Shown here one piece after another: positions 23,286-35,453 of a stretch of 64,000 nt of DNA. Under the pieces are notes generated by a model. The model ran no database searches. It saw only the letters and a list, made by a program, of their open reading frames with translations, and was not told where the DNA came from. Source of the stretch: Siphonodentalium dalli (Eukaryota; Mollusca; Scaphopoda; Gadilida; Siphonodentaliidae). Position 1 is the stretch's first letter, and each line of letters opens with the position of its first letter. The stretch spans positions 24,809,141 through 24,873,140 of the forward strand of contig CP136065.1 in NCBI GenBank assembly GCA_032622095.1, given 5' to 3'. The translations under genes and the position numbers were made by a program.

Positions 23286-23482
23286 CCATTGCTGTGCTGC
23301 TATCATCCTGACTTTTTTCTGTTTAATTAGGACCAGGATCAATGCAGCATTATGGAGAGCAGTGCGAATAATCTTCAGCGTCGATCAATAAATCACATGC
23401 TCCGTAATGATGTTGTTGATTCGACGGAGCGTTTTACTCGCGTTCATTCCAAATTACTTCATTGGCCATACGTTCGTGCTTT

Positions 23483-23952
23483 GCATGTGTAACCCGCCAT
23501 ATCAAATCCAGTCGTAGGTCGGGATTTGTTTTACCCTGTGCCAATGCATTCTCTTATATATGCGAGTCGACCATGGGTCGCCTCGCATATATAAGAGAAT
23601 GCATTGGCCCAACAATTTTTTACAATTTTAATAATTTTTTATTGTATTCTTTATCAATTTTATAATTTCACCCATACAGAGCCCCAGACAAACATGAGCA
23701 GACGACACTCTTCTATATGCTTCTATATATGTGTGGGGCTCCCTGCGGGGTAATGGATGTTTTTTTTATTTTATGTCCTAAAAATTGTAAGAAACATTTA
23801 TTTTTTTTAAATGATAAAAAATTGTTAGGCCAATGCATTCTCTTATATATGCGAGGTGACCTATGGTCGACTCGCATATATAAGAGAATGCATTGGCACA
23901 GGGTGAACAAAATCCCGACTTACGACTGGATCTGATATGGTGGGTCACATGT
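23483..23952. mobile_element. Family D element, copy 3
   Basis: Nearly complete: outer arms CCCGCCATATCAAATCCAG on the left and CCCGACTTACGACTGGATCT on the right enclose palindromic cores at 23540-23610 and 23826-23897. The central spacer carries the GTCTGGGGCTC-type and GGGGCTCCCTGCGGGG phrases. It is inverted relative to copy 1 by its spacer. Confidence 0.88.
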
Positions 23953-24013
23953 TCACACCATGCGGGCTACGCATTGAATTTGTCAACTGTTCCCCAATAC
24001 CCTAGACCCATGT

Positions 24014-25090
24014 CCTCTCGGTCCACAACAGCTTGGGATATCGGTTGGGTCGATACTGTTTTGGACCAAGTCGCCTCCCTTTACTCTTCTATAACGGACT
24101 TTACCCACATAATCGTGGGCGAAAGTTATCTTTCTTATATGTCTTTGAATTAGGTCAAATGGAAGCATTGCTTATAAAGAGCAAGCATTTTCCAAACACG
24201 GTTACATCAAACATGCGTATATCAGAGGTATGTTAAACGTTAAAGGCACGTGCGGCCTTAATTGTCGAAAATATTCATATTTGTTCCAAACACCGTAAAC
24301 AGAAAAACATTAAAACGCATACAGTTCCGTTCATATATACCATGAACATCGTGTAAACAGCATGTTATCATAAAGACCTACTATATTTTACCTAAGCAAG
24401 AGCCTGATTGTGTTTCAGAAGACAGCACAGTGCTACTGGCTAGTCACACACAAATGGCATAAACGCTCTTTATTAGTTCCATATCAGGTATTCACCAACA
24501 AAGAACGCTCTTTATGTTTACCATCATAATATAAACAAACACCAGAAAAGTAACTTTTTATGCATTTGTTTACATAACAATGGTCAAACATATGACCATA
24601 ACATACTGTTTATGCGATATTTCTTATTTGTATACGGACAAAGTCTATCTACATTTTGATGTTCTTTCTGTTTGTGGCGGTTTTTGACGGGTGGAGATAT
24701 TTTCACAGGATACCCACCGCCAAGGCCAACCGTACCTTTAAAGCAATGAGATTTATAAGTAAACAAAGCCTTGTTTTTCCAGAGAATTTCGATTTGTCGT
24801 TCTATCAGAAAATGCATGTAAACAATACATTAAACGATCATATCATCACTTTACCTTTTTGCTATCACGGTAAAATGATACATCACTTTGAAGACGGATT
24901 AATCGCGGATATGTCAGATTAATCACCTTCAGCAGTTCGGGGGTTCACGTAAATCCACACGCACATGTAGTACGTCTTTTGACTGAAAAGTCCGTTATGG
25001 AAAAGTAACAGGAGGGGACTGTGTTCAAAACAGTGTCAGCCCAACCGATACCCCAAGCTGCTGTGGAGCGAGAAGATTTGGTCTACAGTA
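24014..25090. mobile_element. Element with ~100-bp inverted arms, split by a family A MITE
   Basis: The left arm (about 24014-24110) reads CAGCTTGGGATATCGGTTGG ... ATAACGGACTTT. The right arm (about 24985-25090) is its inverse, with variants. The family A MITE at 24241-24741 lies between them, so a foldback-type element was probably hit by a later insertion. Ends and target duplication are unclear. Confidence 0.6.
24241..24741 (+). mobile_element. TTAA-type MITE, family A copy 3
   Basis: A 501-bp copy bounded by TTAA, nearly identical to copies 1 and 2. It is inserted between the inverted arms described for 24014-25090. Confidence 0.88.
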
Positions 25091-25102
25091 CTCATGTTTA
25101 TT

Positions 25103-25225
25103 AAAGGTGCACAATCCGATTCGATGGTTCCCGTATCATCAGATTCCAACATTTTTTCAAAAGACGATTTTGTTATCAGAATCGATTAATTACCAAAAAA
25201 TAAATAATGCTAACTACTGTCAACT
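25103..25225 (-). mobile_element. Family K fragment
   Basis: TTAAAGGTGCACAATCCGAT, then TTATCAGAATCGATTAATT and AATAATGCTAACTACTGTCAA match the inverse of the right end of the full element at 60656-61112. Only ~120 bp remain. Confidence 0.6.
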
Positions 25226-25504
25226 CTAGTACAACATGTTCCAACATATGTTACATGTCAACATTTTGTTAAACGCAATTTGGGATGGAGAGTATATCTG
25301 TCGCCTCGTCGAATATTTAATAGGCCGCCATGTATTCCAGGTAGGGAAATATAACATATTTCAAAAATCGATATTTGATTGGTGTTACCCCCGAAGCCAA
25401 AGAAATAGTAATATTGGAGAGTTAATGCGGATTATGCATATTTAAATGATGGTGTATTGTGGTTTATCGTAGTTTCAGTCGTTATATCATATCAACACGT
25501 TGTC

Positions 25505-25740
25505 AGTACTATGAGTGGAAGAAAGACCGCGCTGAGGGTTAATTTCACAGGAAAATCACCCCTGTACCGCACGTATAAACCACCACCAACCTCCGGAAAG
25601 CAGCCGACATCGCACCATGCCCGTTAATCAGTTCAAAATCCCGTTCAGTAGTATAGTGACTGTAATCGGGAAAACTGCTGATCAGCATTTTAGGTGGTAA
25701 CCTGGTAATCAGCAGCCAATTACCCAACCAATCTCCGTTT
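25505..25740. repeat. SINE-related fragment
   Basis: AGAAAGACCGCGCTG, GGTTAATTTCACAGG, AAATCACCCCTG and AAGCAGCCGACAT align with AGAAAGACCGTGAAC, GGTTTAATTTTACCG, AAATCACTTCACCG and AAGCAACTGCCAAC in the SINE-like copy at 33345-33600. It keeps the body of that repeat but no clear tRNA part. Confidence 0.45.
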
Positions 25741-25766
25741 ATGAAAAATAAATAACCTACAATTTT

Positions 25767-26288
25767 AGGCGACGTCCGCTGGGTGAAAATGGTTGTTACC
25801 CTTTGTTTACTAAGAAATAATGTAGAGTATTTCCCTGGAAATTTCAGTTAAAACAACATATCCTCGCGCAAATACGCACATAATCGACCTACAACGTTCA
25901 AATACGTTCTTATTGGATTATTTCATTCTGAAATAAGCAGATAATGAACTCATGTTTTAAGGCGCGGGCCAGAATGAAAACACAGTTTAAAGAGCGTACA
26001 CATGATAAATCATGAGTTGGTTTATTTGTGTAATTGTCCGCACATAATGAATACATTATGAAGTCATTATGAGTCGATAATGTGACTAAATGCTCTAATT
26101 TTCAGTTCATTATCGACTCCAAATGAGCCGAATCTAAGCAGAGTATCTACCTAAAACAGGTTCTTTATAAGAAATGTGTGGATTTTCAGTAGAACAGGCT
26201 GTTAGGCGACGTCCGCTGGGTGAAAATGATTCATTGACCGTCTTTGTTTACTAAAAAATAATGGACGAGTATTTCCCTTAGGAAATGT
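25767..26288 (+). mobile_element. Family J copy 1 enclosed by ~80-bp direct repeats
   Basis: Family J (about 25855-26200) starts near ATATCCTCGCGCAAATACGC and ends near AGAACAGGCTG. Directly before (25767-25848) and after (26201-26288) is the same text: AGGCGACGTCCGCTGGGTG, then TTTGTTTACTAA and GAGTATTTCCC. The repeats are far too long for a target duplication. J internal phrases include GCACATAATCGACC and CTGAAATAAGCAGATAATG. Confidence 0.65.
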
Positions 26289-26289
26289 C

Positions 26290-26420
26290 AGATAATAACT
26301 TATTACCTGATTTTCCAACAATTAATAGGAGCCTTTCAGTTTGTATGTCGTCTGCTTATAATTGTTCAAATCCCTCCAGATGAATAATAGACCATTCCAA
26401 TGTATACTTTTAAAACTGGT
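26290..26420 (+). repeat. Dispersed repeat Q, copy
   Basis: TCTGCTTATAATTGTTCAAA, CCCTCCAGATGAATAATAGA and CCATTCCAATGTATAC match 11570-11640 with substitutions. Confidence 0.45.
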
Positions 26421-27402
26421 GTGATATTGCATTCAGTAAAGAAATTGTTGAATCTATGTCTTGTAGACATTGTCAGACGCCTGCATACAGATTCCGGTCG
26501 CACGCTCGTTTGGCGTAAAATTCCATAAGTATGACAAGTTGCATACCAGAAGCACTATATGTCAATTACTTTCTAAATGATCTGTTACTCAACGGTGAAA
26601 TACTAATCGAAATATCTAGCTTCCAAATGAACATAAACAATTAATTGAAAATGAGTCAAGCAGGGATGCCTATCAGTGTGCACCAGTTAAAGGTTGGCCG
26701 TATACTTTATTGATCTGTTCCCCCACCACGACTCCCGTCTCCCGTCCATGAACCATAATGGTTTCCCGGTCATAACTTCCGCTCAGAGTATAATAGCAAT
26801 CTTTGGAATCAAACATGAATGATGATCCATTCATACACAATTAAGTCGGGATCGAATATGCTTAGGTCGCCATTTCTGATCATAGCAGATGCCACTTAGG
26901 CCATGTATGTGATTAGCCCTCTTGGCCAAAGGGTTGGGCTACTGTACAAATTGAATCACGTTCACCCCACAAAACCACTCATATGAAACCTGCCAAAACT
27001 TTTTCAATATTCCAGGATTCTGATAATTTGTGGTGTTAATCTTTCGACTTTCGTGTTCTTCGTGTCGATAATTTATAGAAACATAATTAATTTGAGTCGA
27101 AGATGTCTTCTGTAAACTTGCAGGTTAACAGGCTATGTTAACATAAAATTTAATTATTTAATATACATATAAACTAAGTTACGAATTTTCATGTACAAGA
27201 CGCAATCAAATTAATTGACGGATAGTAGATTGGACAACGCGTGGCACACATCGTGTAACAGATTATGTTGAAACGGGCGTGAACTCAAGCTACTCACTGA
27301 TTATACAATGAAATGAATGAGTATCTGGAACTATAATACTGCGTGAATACTGTACAGAACTATCTCAACGAGCGTTCTATGTTTGCATTCCGGCTTATCT
27401 GA
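26421..27402. other. Unassigned non-coding stretch
   Basis: No motif or repeat match was recognised. AT content is high. Confidence 0.45.
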
Positions 27403-27847
27403 CATATGTGACCCGCCATATCAAATCCAGTCGTAAGTCGGGATTTTTTTTACCCTGTACCAATGCATTCTCTTATATATGCGAGTCGACCATAGGTCGC
27501 CTCGCATATATAAGAGAATGCATTGGCCTAACAATTTTTTATCATTTTGTTTAGAACATAAAATAAAAAAACATCAATTACCCTGCTAGGAGCCCCACAC
27601 ATATATATAATCATATATAAGAGTGTCGTCTGCTCGTGTTTGTCTGGGGCTCTGTATGGGTGAAATTATAAAATTGTTAAAGAATACAAGACAAAATTAT
27701 TAAAATTGTAAAAAATTGTTAGGCCAATGCATTCTCTTATATATGCGAGGCGACCTATGGTCGACTCGCATATATAAGAGAATGCATTGGCACAGGGTAA
27801 AAAAATCCCGACTTACGACTGGATTTGATATGGCGGGTCACATATGT
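27403..27847. mobile_element. Family D element, copy 4 (reference copy)
   Basis: The most complete copy, 445 bp. The outer inverted ends read CATATGTGACCCGCCATATC on both strands, then AAATCCAGTCGTAAGTCGGG and a T run. Cores are at 27458-27526 and 27721-27790. A spacer of about 190 bp contains GGAGCCCCACACATATATAT and GTCTGGGGCTCTGTATGGG. Each ~130-bp arm thus contains a palindrome inside a larger inverted repeat. No coding capacity is credible. Confidence 0.92.
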
Positions 27848-28984
27848 AACATTACTTCTTACTCACTAGATAGTCAAATAATGGAAATCTGGTTACTGAT
27901 TCTACAAAACAGAATATAGAAACCAACAACAAAATTTGAGTACAGTACTCCTTTAACCTAACAGATGAAGACTTGATTTTACGGAAAGTAAGGTGAAAAA
28001 AAATAAGCGTTTAGTACAGTTGTTTTTAATTTCGGTAATACTAAGATTGTTATGAAAAATTAAAATGAATTTCACTGCTTTTACAATATTTTGAAATCAT
28101 GTATAATCCCTATCGAACGATTGACTCTGTATCATCACATCTTTTCAGTTTAGCATAAAATATGTCCTATTCCAGTTCCATTTCGTAATTTTAGGACAAG
28201 TAAACAAAAAATGTGAGTCTAGGGGGTATGGTTAATTTTGTACGTATTGTTGCAGTATGTCTACTATCAGAACATGAATGTTTGGCACTGTCTTATCGGA
28301 CGATGATGTGGACAGTTTTAAATACTATAATACGGTTGATCCAAGCAGAATTGTTGTTGGCATCGTTCATAGAACACATGAGTGCACTAACACGTAGCTT
28401 AAATTCATTCATGTGTTGCATATATTCTGTTGAGTATAAACGAGATGGTCACAAAATGGCCGGATTTAATGTACAGTACCCCTTAAAAAATAATAATTAA
28501 AAACATTGGTGTCTGTATAAAACATCGAAATGATTAGCACGTCTCATCCCATACATGTATTTTATGCACATGAATTTTCGTAAAAATTAGCATGGAACCC
28601 TGAATACATCTCTAACGTCGATTATCACTCCACTTAAATGGGAAGTAGCATTTTGAATTTGATGAACCTTGTATGAGTTCATATAACATCGCCGGCGAGA
28701 CGCAAAGATCGATTGGAGAATTTAGTTGATGCATTTCTACTCCGGTTTCGTGAGCTGTCACACTATATTAACAATCCATACGCTCTAAGATGAGGATATC
28801 GTGACAACTGATTGTCAATCGCGTCTTCTCATGTATTTCTAAACGAGTGGACCACGGAACGACCGCAAGGGCATTACACAGACGACGAAAGATGAGATTC
28901 GCAGGCCCAAATCCCAGATTGGACTCACATCAAATATCAGCTATCACAAAGCCCAGAAAACAAGCAGAATAGCAATAAATCGGA
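27848..28984. other. Unassigned non-coding stretch
   Basis: A 95-codon plus-strand frame at 28213-28500 has no recognisable motif or splice context. GTACAGTAC occurs near both 27943 and 28471, which could mark a degraded element, but the match is short. Confidence 0.4.
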
Positions 28985-30120
<1,136 letters not shown>

Positions 30121-30186
30121 ATACAAACTAGCAATGTAAAATAATTATGGCGCGCTCTAATTGTAACATTTATCGCACTGCAGCCA

Positions 30187-30715
30187 TTAAAGGCACGGGC
30201 GGCGTTCGTTGCCGAAATATTCATATTTGTTCAAATCGCCATCAACAGAAGGAATATTAAAATAAATATAGTTTTGTTCATATGCCAAACATAATCAGCG
30301 CGTAAATAGTATATTGTCGTCAAGACGTACGATGCATGTGCGTAAACAAGAGCCTGCTCGTGTTACAGAAGTTTTGCTTCTGTTTACATAACACAGCTCA
30401 ATTCTATTGGTTAATCACAGGCAAATTATATAAACGCTCTTTATTATTTCCATATCAGGAAAACAGTAACAAATAACGCTCTTTATGTTTACCATATCCG
30501 GATCTAAACAAAAGCCAGGTTCTGTAACGTTTTTTGCGTTTGTTTACATAACAAAGGAAAAACATTTGACAATAACATACTGTTTATGCCATATTTCTGA
30601 TTGGTGTAAGAACAAGGTATGTCTATATTTTACTATTATTTCTGTTTATGGCGGTTTTTGACGAAGATGAATATTTTAACAGCATACCCACCGCCAACGC
30701 CGCCCGTATCTTTAA
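30187..30715 (+). mobile_element. TTAA-type MITE, family B copy 2
   Basis: A 529-bp element from TTAAAGGCACGGGCGGCGTT to CCGCCCGTATCTTTAA, matching the inverse of 6525-7042 throughout. It carries two AACGCTCTTTAT phrases and the subterminal GGCGGTTTTTGACG phrase. Confidence 0.85.
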
Positions 30716-30860
30716 CCCACCGCCACGCCGCCCGTGTCTTTAACCCCACCGCCAACACCGCCCGTATCTTTAACCCACCGCCAACACCGCCCGTATCTTT
30801 AACCCACCACCAACGCCGCCCGTATCTTTAACCCATCGCCAACGCCGCCCATATCTTTAA
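30716..30860 (+). repeat. Five tandem copies of the family B right terminus
   Basis: Directly after the MITE at 30187-30715, its last ~29 bp are repeated five more times with lengths 28, 30, 29, 29 and 29. Each begins CCCACCGCCAACGCC or a variant and ends CTTTAA. Confidence 0.92.
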
Positions 30861-31074
30861 TATAAGCTGTCTTATAGTTTTCCTGACTTGAAAACTACAA
30901 AATGATTATCACAAAACACAAGCTGTGTCAAAAATCTATAAAATAGCATTCTCAAGTGAATAAGAATAGAACAACAAAACTAGGCATGTCCTCCATCCAA
31001 ACCTATCTACCGGGCAAGTGACAAGTCCTGAATTCTAGCAAAAAACTCATGAAATAACGTCACTTTCCTCCTAA

Positions 31075-31469
31075 CATATCATCGCGCAGATACGCACATA
31101 ATCCACATATAATGTGAAATAGGTACATAATGTGATTGTTTGATTCTGAAATAAGCAGATAATGGAGCCATAGCCGTTATTTCGTTTTATGGCGCGGGCC
31201 ACAGTGCAAACAATTGTTCAACAGCTAACATCTGAACAATCGTGGGTTGGCTTATTTGTCTCATTGTCTCGCACATAATCTGCTTAAAAAGCCTCATTAT
31301 ATGTCGATAATGTTATTAAAATGTTCTCATTTTCAGCACATTATAAAAATGAGGCGATTCTAAGCAGATTATCTACCTAAATCCGGTTCTTAATAAGCAG
31401 ATAATGTGCATAAAACCGGTTCTTTTTATAAGCAGATAATGTGCGATTTTACAGGAGAACAGGCTGTTC
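31075..31469 (+). mobile_element. Family J copy 2
   Basis: Runs from ATATCATCGCGCAGATACGC to GGAGAACAGGCTGTTC. The AAGCAGATAATGTGC 3' unit is duplicated here (about 31401-31455), making this copy longer than those at 25.9 and 46.4 kb. No terminal inverted repeats are obvious; the family may be SINE- or Helitron-like in behaviour. Confidence 0.65.
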
Positions 31470-32027
31470 CTCCAGCCAATGAGAATAACATAGGTGAGTT
31501 GATATTCAGGTAAATTGTGTAGGAACTTGAAATCATGCAAAATGACATTGGTTCGCAATGTTAGAGCATTAACAGACAGAGGGCAAAAACATACACATAT
31601 TAGGTTCGAAAGATATATCAGGTTAAGTATTGACCATAACACCTGATTTGGTCATAACATGTGTTACCTTGTGAACAGACCATAAAACATTACCTGCGTA
31701 TATTATATGTCCAATAATAGTAATATGTTACATCATGGACCGGATTGGACATCAAGCGTTATGGTTATTTGAGTCACGAATCGGTGAAGTCAGTTTTAAT
31801 TCATCGACTGGAGACATGGTCTCAGACACTATCTAGTATATTATCTACATTAATGACGTTTGCTTCGAACACGCTGTCCCTCTAGACTAAGATGCTCTCA
31901 CACGTCGCATGTGATGGCCGATGGCCGGTAAAGTTCAGTAACTGCTATGTACCGCATGGCACATTCGACTTGACGCAATACAAATATTATTTGTATGATT
32001 TCTATACAATATACATGGCCCATTCCA
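31470..32027. other. Unassigned non-coding stretch
   Basis: No motif or repeat match was recognised. Confidence 0.4.
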
Positions 32028-32416
32028 GGGTTTGGTTTGGTTTTTGGGATCCATCATTGTTTGGTTTGGTTTTTTGGGATCCATCATTGTTTGGTTTGGT
32101 TTTTTGGGATCCATCATTGTTTGGTTTGGTTTTCTGGGATCCATCATTGTTTGGTTTGGTTTTCTGGGATCCATCATTGTTTGGTTTGTTTTTTTGGGAT
32201 CCATCATTGTTTGGTTTGGTTTTTTGGGATCCATCATTGTTTGGTTTGTTTTTTTGGGATCATCATTGTTTGGTTTGGTTTTCTGGGATCCATCATTGTT
32301 TGGTTTGTTTTTTTTGGATCCATCATTGTTTGGTTTGGTTTTTTGGGATCCACATGTTTGGTTTGTTTTTTTGGGATCCATCATTGTTGGTTTGGTTTTT
32401 TGGGATCCATCGTTGT
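32028..32416 (+). repeat. 30-bp minisatellite, about 13 units
   Basis: The unit is TTTGGTTTGGTTTTTTGG followed by GATCCATCATTG, with a BamHI site in most units. Because 30 is divisible by three, several frames on both strands stay open as 10-residue repeats (for example FWDPSLFGLV). Units near 32260, 32340 and 32385 have small deletions that shift the frame, which argues against coding. Confidence 0.95.
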
Positions 32417-32786
32417 TTTAGCCGGGGCCCGGGAGACCATATCACGACGTCGTGGGTGTGTAATAGATCATGCCACGAATCTCTACTCTGGGAAAACGCG
32501 CGTAGAGATCATATTCCTGGGAACTTTATGAAGTTTGGACAGGGGAACCTTATAAAGTTCAAACAATAACACGGGGAATATATTTCTTAATTAGTATCTG
32601 TTCCTTAATAATGTATTTCACTGGATGTGAAGGTCCCAACTCTAAATTGCATGCTGTTCTTTGATTTGTGTGAGCCGATATCGCAATAAACATTCAATTA
32701 ATTACCCAGGAGAATTTCCACAATTCCAAGAAACGCAAAGAAAATCGCTCACAGTCACTTAAATCGTGAAATTGCGAGTTGGGACC

Positions 32787-33195
32787 TTAACCCTTTACCC
32801 AACAAACCGGCCAAAACCGGCCAAATAAAGCTTCAACAGCCTAAAATATCTTTGGTCTGTCTCAATAGAACCATACAAATATGGATATCATTGGAACCGG
32901 CTCCTTGAACGCATTGTGATAGTTACAGTTAGCCCTGTGCCAATGCATTCTCTTATATATGCGAGTCGACCATAGGTCGCCCCTCGCATATATAAGAGAA
33001 TGCATTGGCCTAAAAAAAAAAAAAAACCTTTTTTTTAACACTTTTTACCATTTTTTCTTACATTCTTTAACAATTTTATAATTTTTAATGTGTTAAGCCA
33101 ATGCATTCTCTTATATATGCGAGGCGACCTATGGTCGACTCGCATATATAAGAGAATGCATTGGCACAGGGCCCTTCTGTTGGGTAAAGGGTTAA
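32787..33195. mobile_element. Family E element, copy 3
   Basis: A complete copy: TTAACCCTTTACCCAACA to TGTTGGGTAAAGGGTTAA, with full palindromic cores at 32938-33009 and 33094-33166. The left-side CCGGCCAAAACCGG stretch and GGAACCGGCTCCTTG match copies 1 and 2. Confidence 0.9.
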
Positions 33196-33344
33196 CCTAC
33201 AGTGAAGTACATTATTAAGAAACAGATAATAACGAATAAATATATCCCCTGTGTAATTTTTTCGACGCTATAAGGCTCCCTGCCAAAACTTTAAAACGTT
33301 CTCTGCTTTTTTTACTGGTGGAATGTGATCTTAACGGGCGTTAG

Positions 33345-33600
33345 CCAGAGTCGAGATTCATGGCATGATCTAGGTGTGTAAGAAAGACCGTGAACAGGTT
33401 TAATTTTACCGAGAAATCACTTCACCGTAAGGTAGAAACCAAACCTGGGAAGCAACTGCCAACTTTCCCAGACATACTAACCAGAATACCATCCCTTTGT
33501 GTGGATCAGAACTCTGAACTTACATGTATCAGGATTCGAACCAGTTTCGCTATCGCTGGACGGCATATGCGACATATCAGCTGAGCCAACGGGGCCGGAG
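33345..33600 (-). repeat. tRNA-derived SINE-like repeat
   Basis: On the minus strand, 33598 to about 33530 reads as a tRNA-like head: GTTGGCTCAGCTGATATG resembles an A box and GGTTCGAATCC is a perfect B box about 45 bp later. The 3' side does not pair as an acceptor stem, so it is not a functional tRNA. The body to about 33345 resembles 25505-25740. RNA polymerase III would be the expected transcriber. Confidence 0.6.
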
Positions 33601-33949
33601 CTCATTCATGGGACGCTGTTATGGCCATTTATTTATAACAAAAATTTAAACACGGTGTTTGTGTTGAGGTACCGACCTGTTTTTGTGCTTAAGTTTCATC
33701 TGGTTTGTTCTGCAAAGTCTATAATTGTCAATGGAAGAGGATTAACTATATATCTTAGTTTGAATTATGTTGCATTCTGGCAGCGGGACGGGGGAAATGT
33801 TTCTATGACTTCAGCTATGTTCTATTAATCTATGGGCACCTTGTGAGACACAGACTCCCCAAATGGTGATGAATTATAATATTTTAATCATATTTTATGT
33901 CATAGATTGTTATTAAAATCATATATCAAGGCACTATAAAAATATAATC
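33601..33949. other. Unassigned stretch before the LINE remnant
   Basis: No match was recognised. It could be LINE ORF1 5' sequence too decayed to read. Confidence 0.35.
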
Positions 33950-34641
33950 GGTGACTCGAAAATTAAGTGGGCATTTAAATGTGAAAAGTATAGCCGTGGC
34001 CAAAAGAATTGCAAGAACAAAGACATATTATGTGACGCTGTTCTAACCCAAGCAATGAACTCGCGAATTGTTCACAAGCAACAACGTACTGAAACTGTTT
34101 CGGTTGCACACACCGCAATTGGTCGTTCATATCCCATTTGGGACTATGAATTTACAATGCAGAAAATTAATGCTGAGAAACCACTTTCGTACCTAGAGGC
34201 TCAGCAAATTGCTGGACATCGACCGTCAGATGGACATAGCATATTGTCTGCTGTTGTGTCATCACTCAGACGAAGAGTAAAAACAATGCAGCCAATGTAT
34301 CACTAGCAAATCAAGCGGAAGAACCTGTATTACAAGCCATGGACACATCCACTCAACCTGTATTACAAGCCATGGACACATCCACTCAACCTGTATTACA
34401 AGCCATGGACACATCCACTCAACCTGTATTACAAGCCATGGACACATCCACTCAACCTGTATTACAAGCCATGGACACATCCACACAACCTGTATTACAA
34501 GCCATGGACACATCCACTCAACTTGAATCAGTGGATCCAAAACAATCTACTCCTGCTGAGCATGTTGTTCCAAAAACATTCGCCAAAATCTCCCAAACAT
34601 TTTGTCTCGATGATCGAAGAGAAACATTTGTGTTTAAGTGA
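33950..34641 (+). pseudogene. LINE ORF1 (gag-like) fragment with an internal 33-bp repeat expansion
   Basis: The frame first gives a degraded zinc knuckle, KCEKYSRGQKNC (from about 33977), then LCDAV. It continues as YPIWDYEFTMQKINAEKPLS and YLEAQQIAG, the conserved post-knuckle segment, and SAVVSSLRRR. That segment matches PIWNYEFKIQ...LSYFGAKKI in the minus-strand remnant at 3318-4390, so both loci are one LINE family. A one-base shift in the A run near 34276-34282 moves the frame. It then enters PVLQAMDTSTQ repeated about six times (34320-34520) and ends FVFK at 34641. The N-terminal half and ORF2 are absent. Confidence 0.75.
34320..34525 (+). repeat. 33-bp minisatellite inside the LINE ORF1 remnant, about 6 units
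   Basis: The unit CCTGTATTACAAGCCATGG plus ACACATCCACTCAA keeps the frame and encodes the 11-residue repeat PVLQAMDTSTQ. Units are almost identical, so the expansion is young compared with the decay of the rest of the ORF. Confidence 0.95.
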
Positions 34642-35453
34642 ACAGGCTCACAACATTGTGTGTCGGTTGAGGCTACTGGTTGGGTGAGAGGCGATATTCT
34701 TTGTCACCCATCCTACCATCAACTTGATGCATTGATGAAGGCTTACACCAGATTCATATATTATAAATACATGTATCTTTTCAATGCCAAATCAGATATA
34801 AACCAATTTACGTAAAGCCTTGGTAAATTGTATTGGCTATTCAACCTGTATTTTATGCTAATATTTTGAGTTATAGATTATATGTCTGCACAATAGTCAG
34901 TTCTTATGTCGGATACAAAGTGGAAATATTTCCTGTAGGGTCAGCTGGTTGGGTGCTCTTATTTGTACATTGCTCTCATTCACTGTCTGTTTTGTATACA
35001 CATTTGATTCACAACTGTAGTTTTTTTTACCAACCAATCAGCCATTGCTACACCCCCTTGGTTGGATAATCCAATGCCCGGGCGGTGTCTCTCAGATCCA
35101 TTACATCGATATCATGGTGTTCGAGCGGGAGCATCTCACTTTGCCGACGGCTATTGTTTCCGGGGGTACATGTACGAGGTGGCAATAATCCCTTACTTCA
35201 ATCATTTGCCGCTTATAGTCTATTCCTCTTTTCTTTTGGTGTTTTAATGGTTTGTCCTCTCTTTTTGTAGGTTTTTAATGATTTGTCAATTTGAAAACGA
35301 GGGTTTTGGAACCTTTGGTGCTGATTCAATGTTGATGTCAGGAAATAATCTATGTCATGTTTTATTTATTTATTGATGCAAAATAATTAATAAAATACAT
35401 ACAAGGAGATAAAAAACATAAAACAAATACACGACAATACTTTAACAAAAAGC
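34642..35453. other. Unassigned stretch between two transposon remnants
   Basis: The text near 35075-35180 (ATGCCCGGGCGGTGTCTCTC) is GC-rich. On the minus strand, TCAATAAATAAATAAA near 35362-35377 can serve as the poly(A) signal of the FLYWCH/MULE remnant at 35454-36338. Confidence 0.4.
35360..35380 (-). promoter_or_regulatory. Candidate poly(A) signal of the FLYWCH/MULE remnant
   Basis: Overlapping AATAAA hexamers on the minus strand about 80-90 bp beyond the stop codon of the C-terminal fragment. Position and strand fit a 3' end, but use is unproven. Confidence 0.4.

Noticed and set aside
21476-23289. Long frames rich in Tyr/Leu/Ser/His
   Set aside because: Products of the ~35-bp satellite units. 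Frames exist on both strands.
33530-33598. Functional tRNA gene on the minus strand
   Set aside because: A-box- and B-box-like words are present, but the acceptor stem does not pair. It is better read as the head of a SINE.
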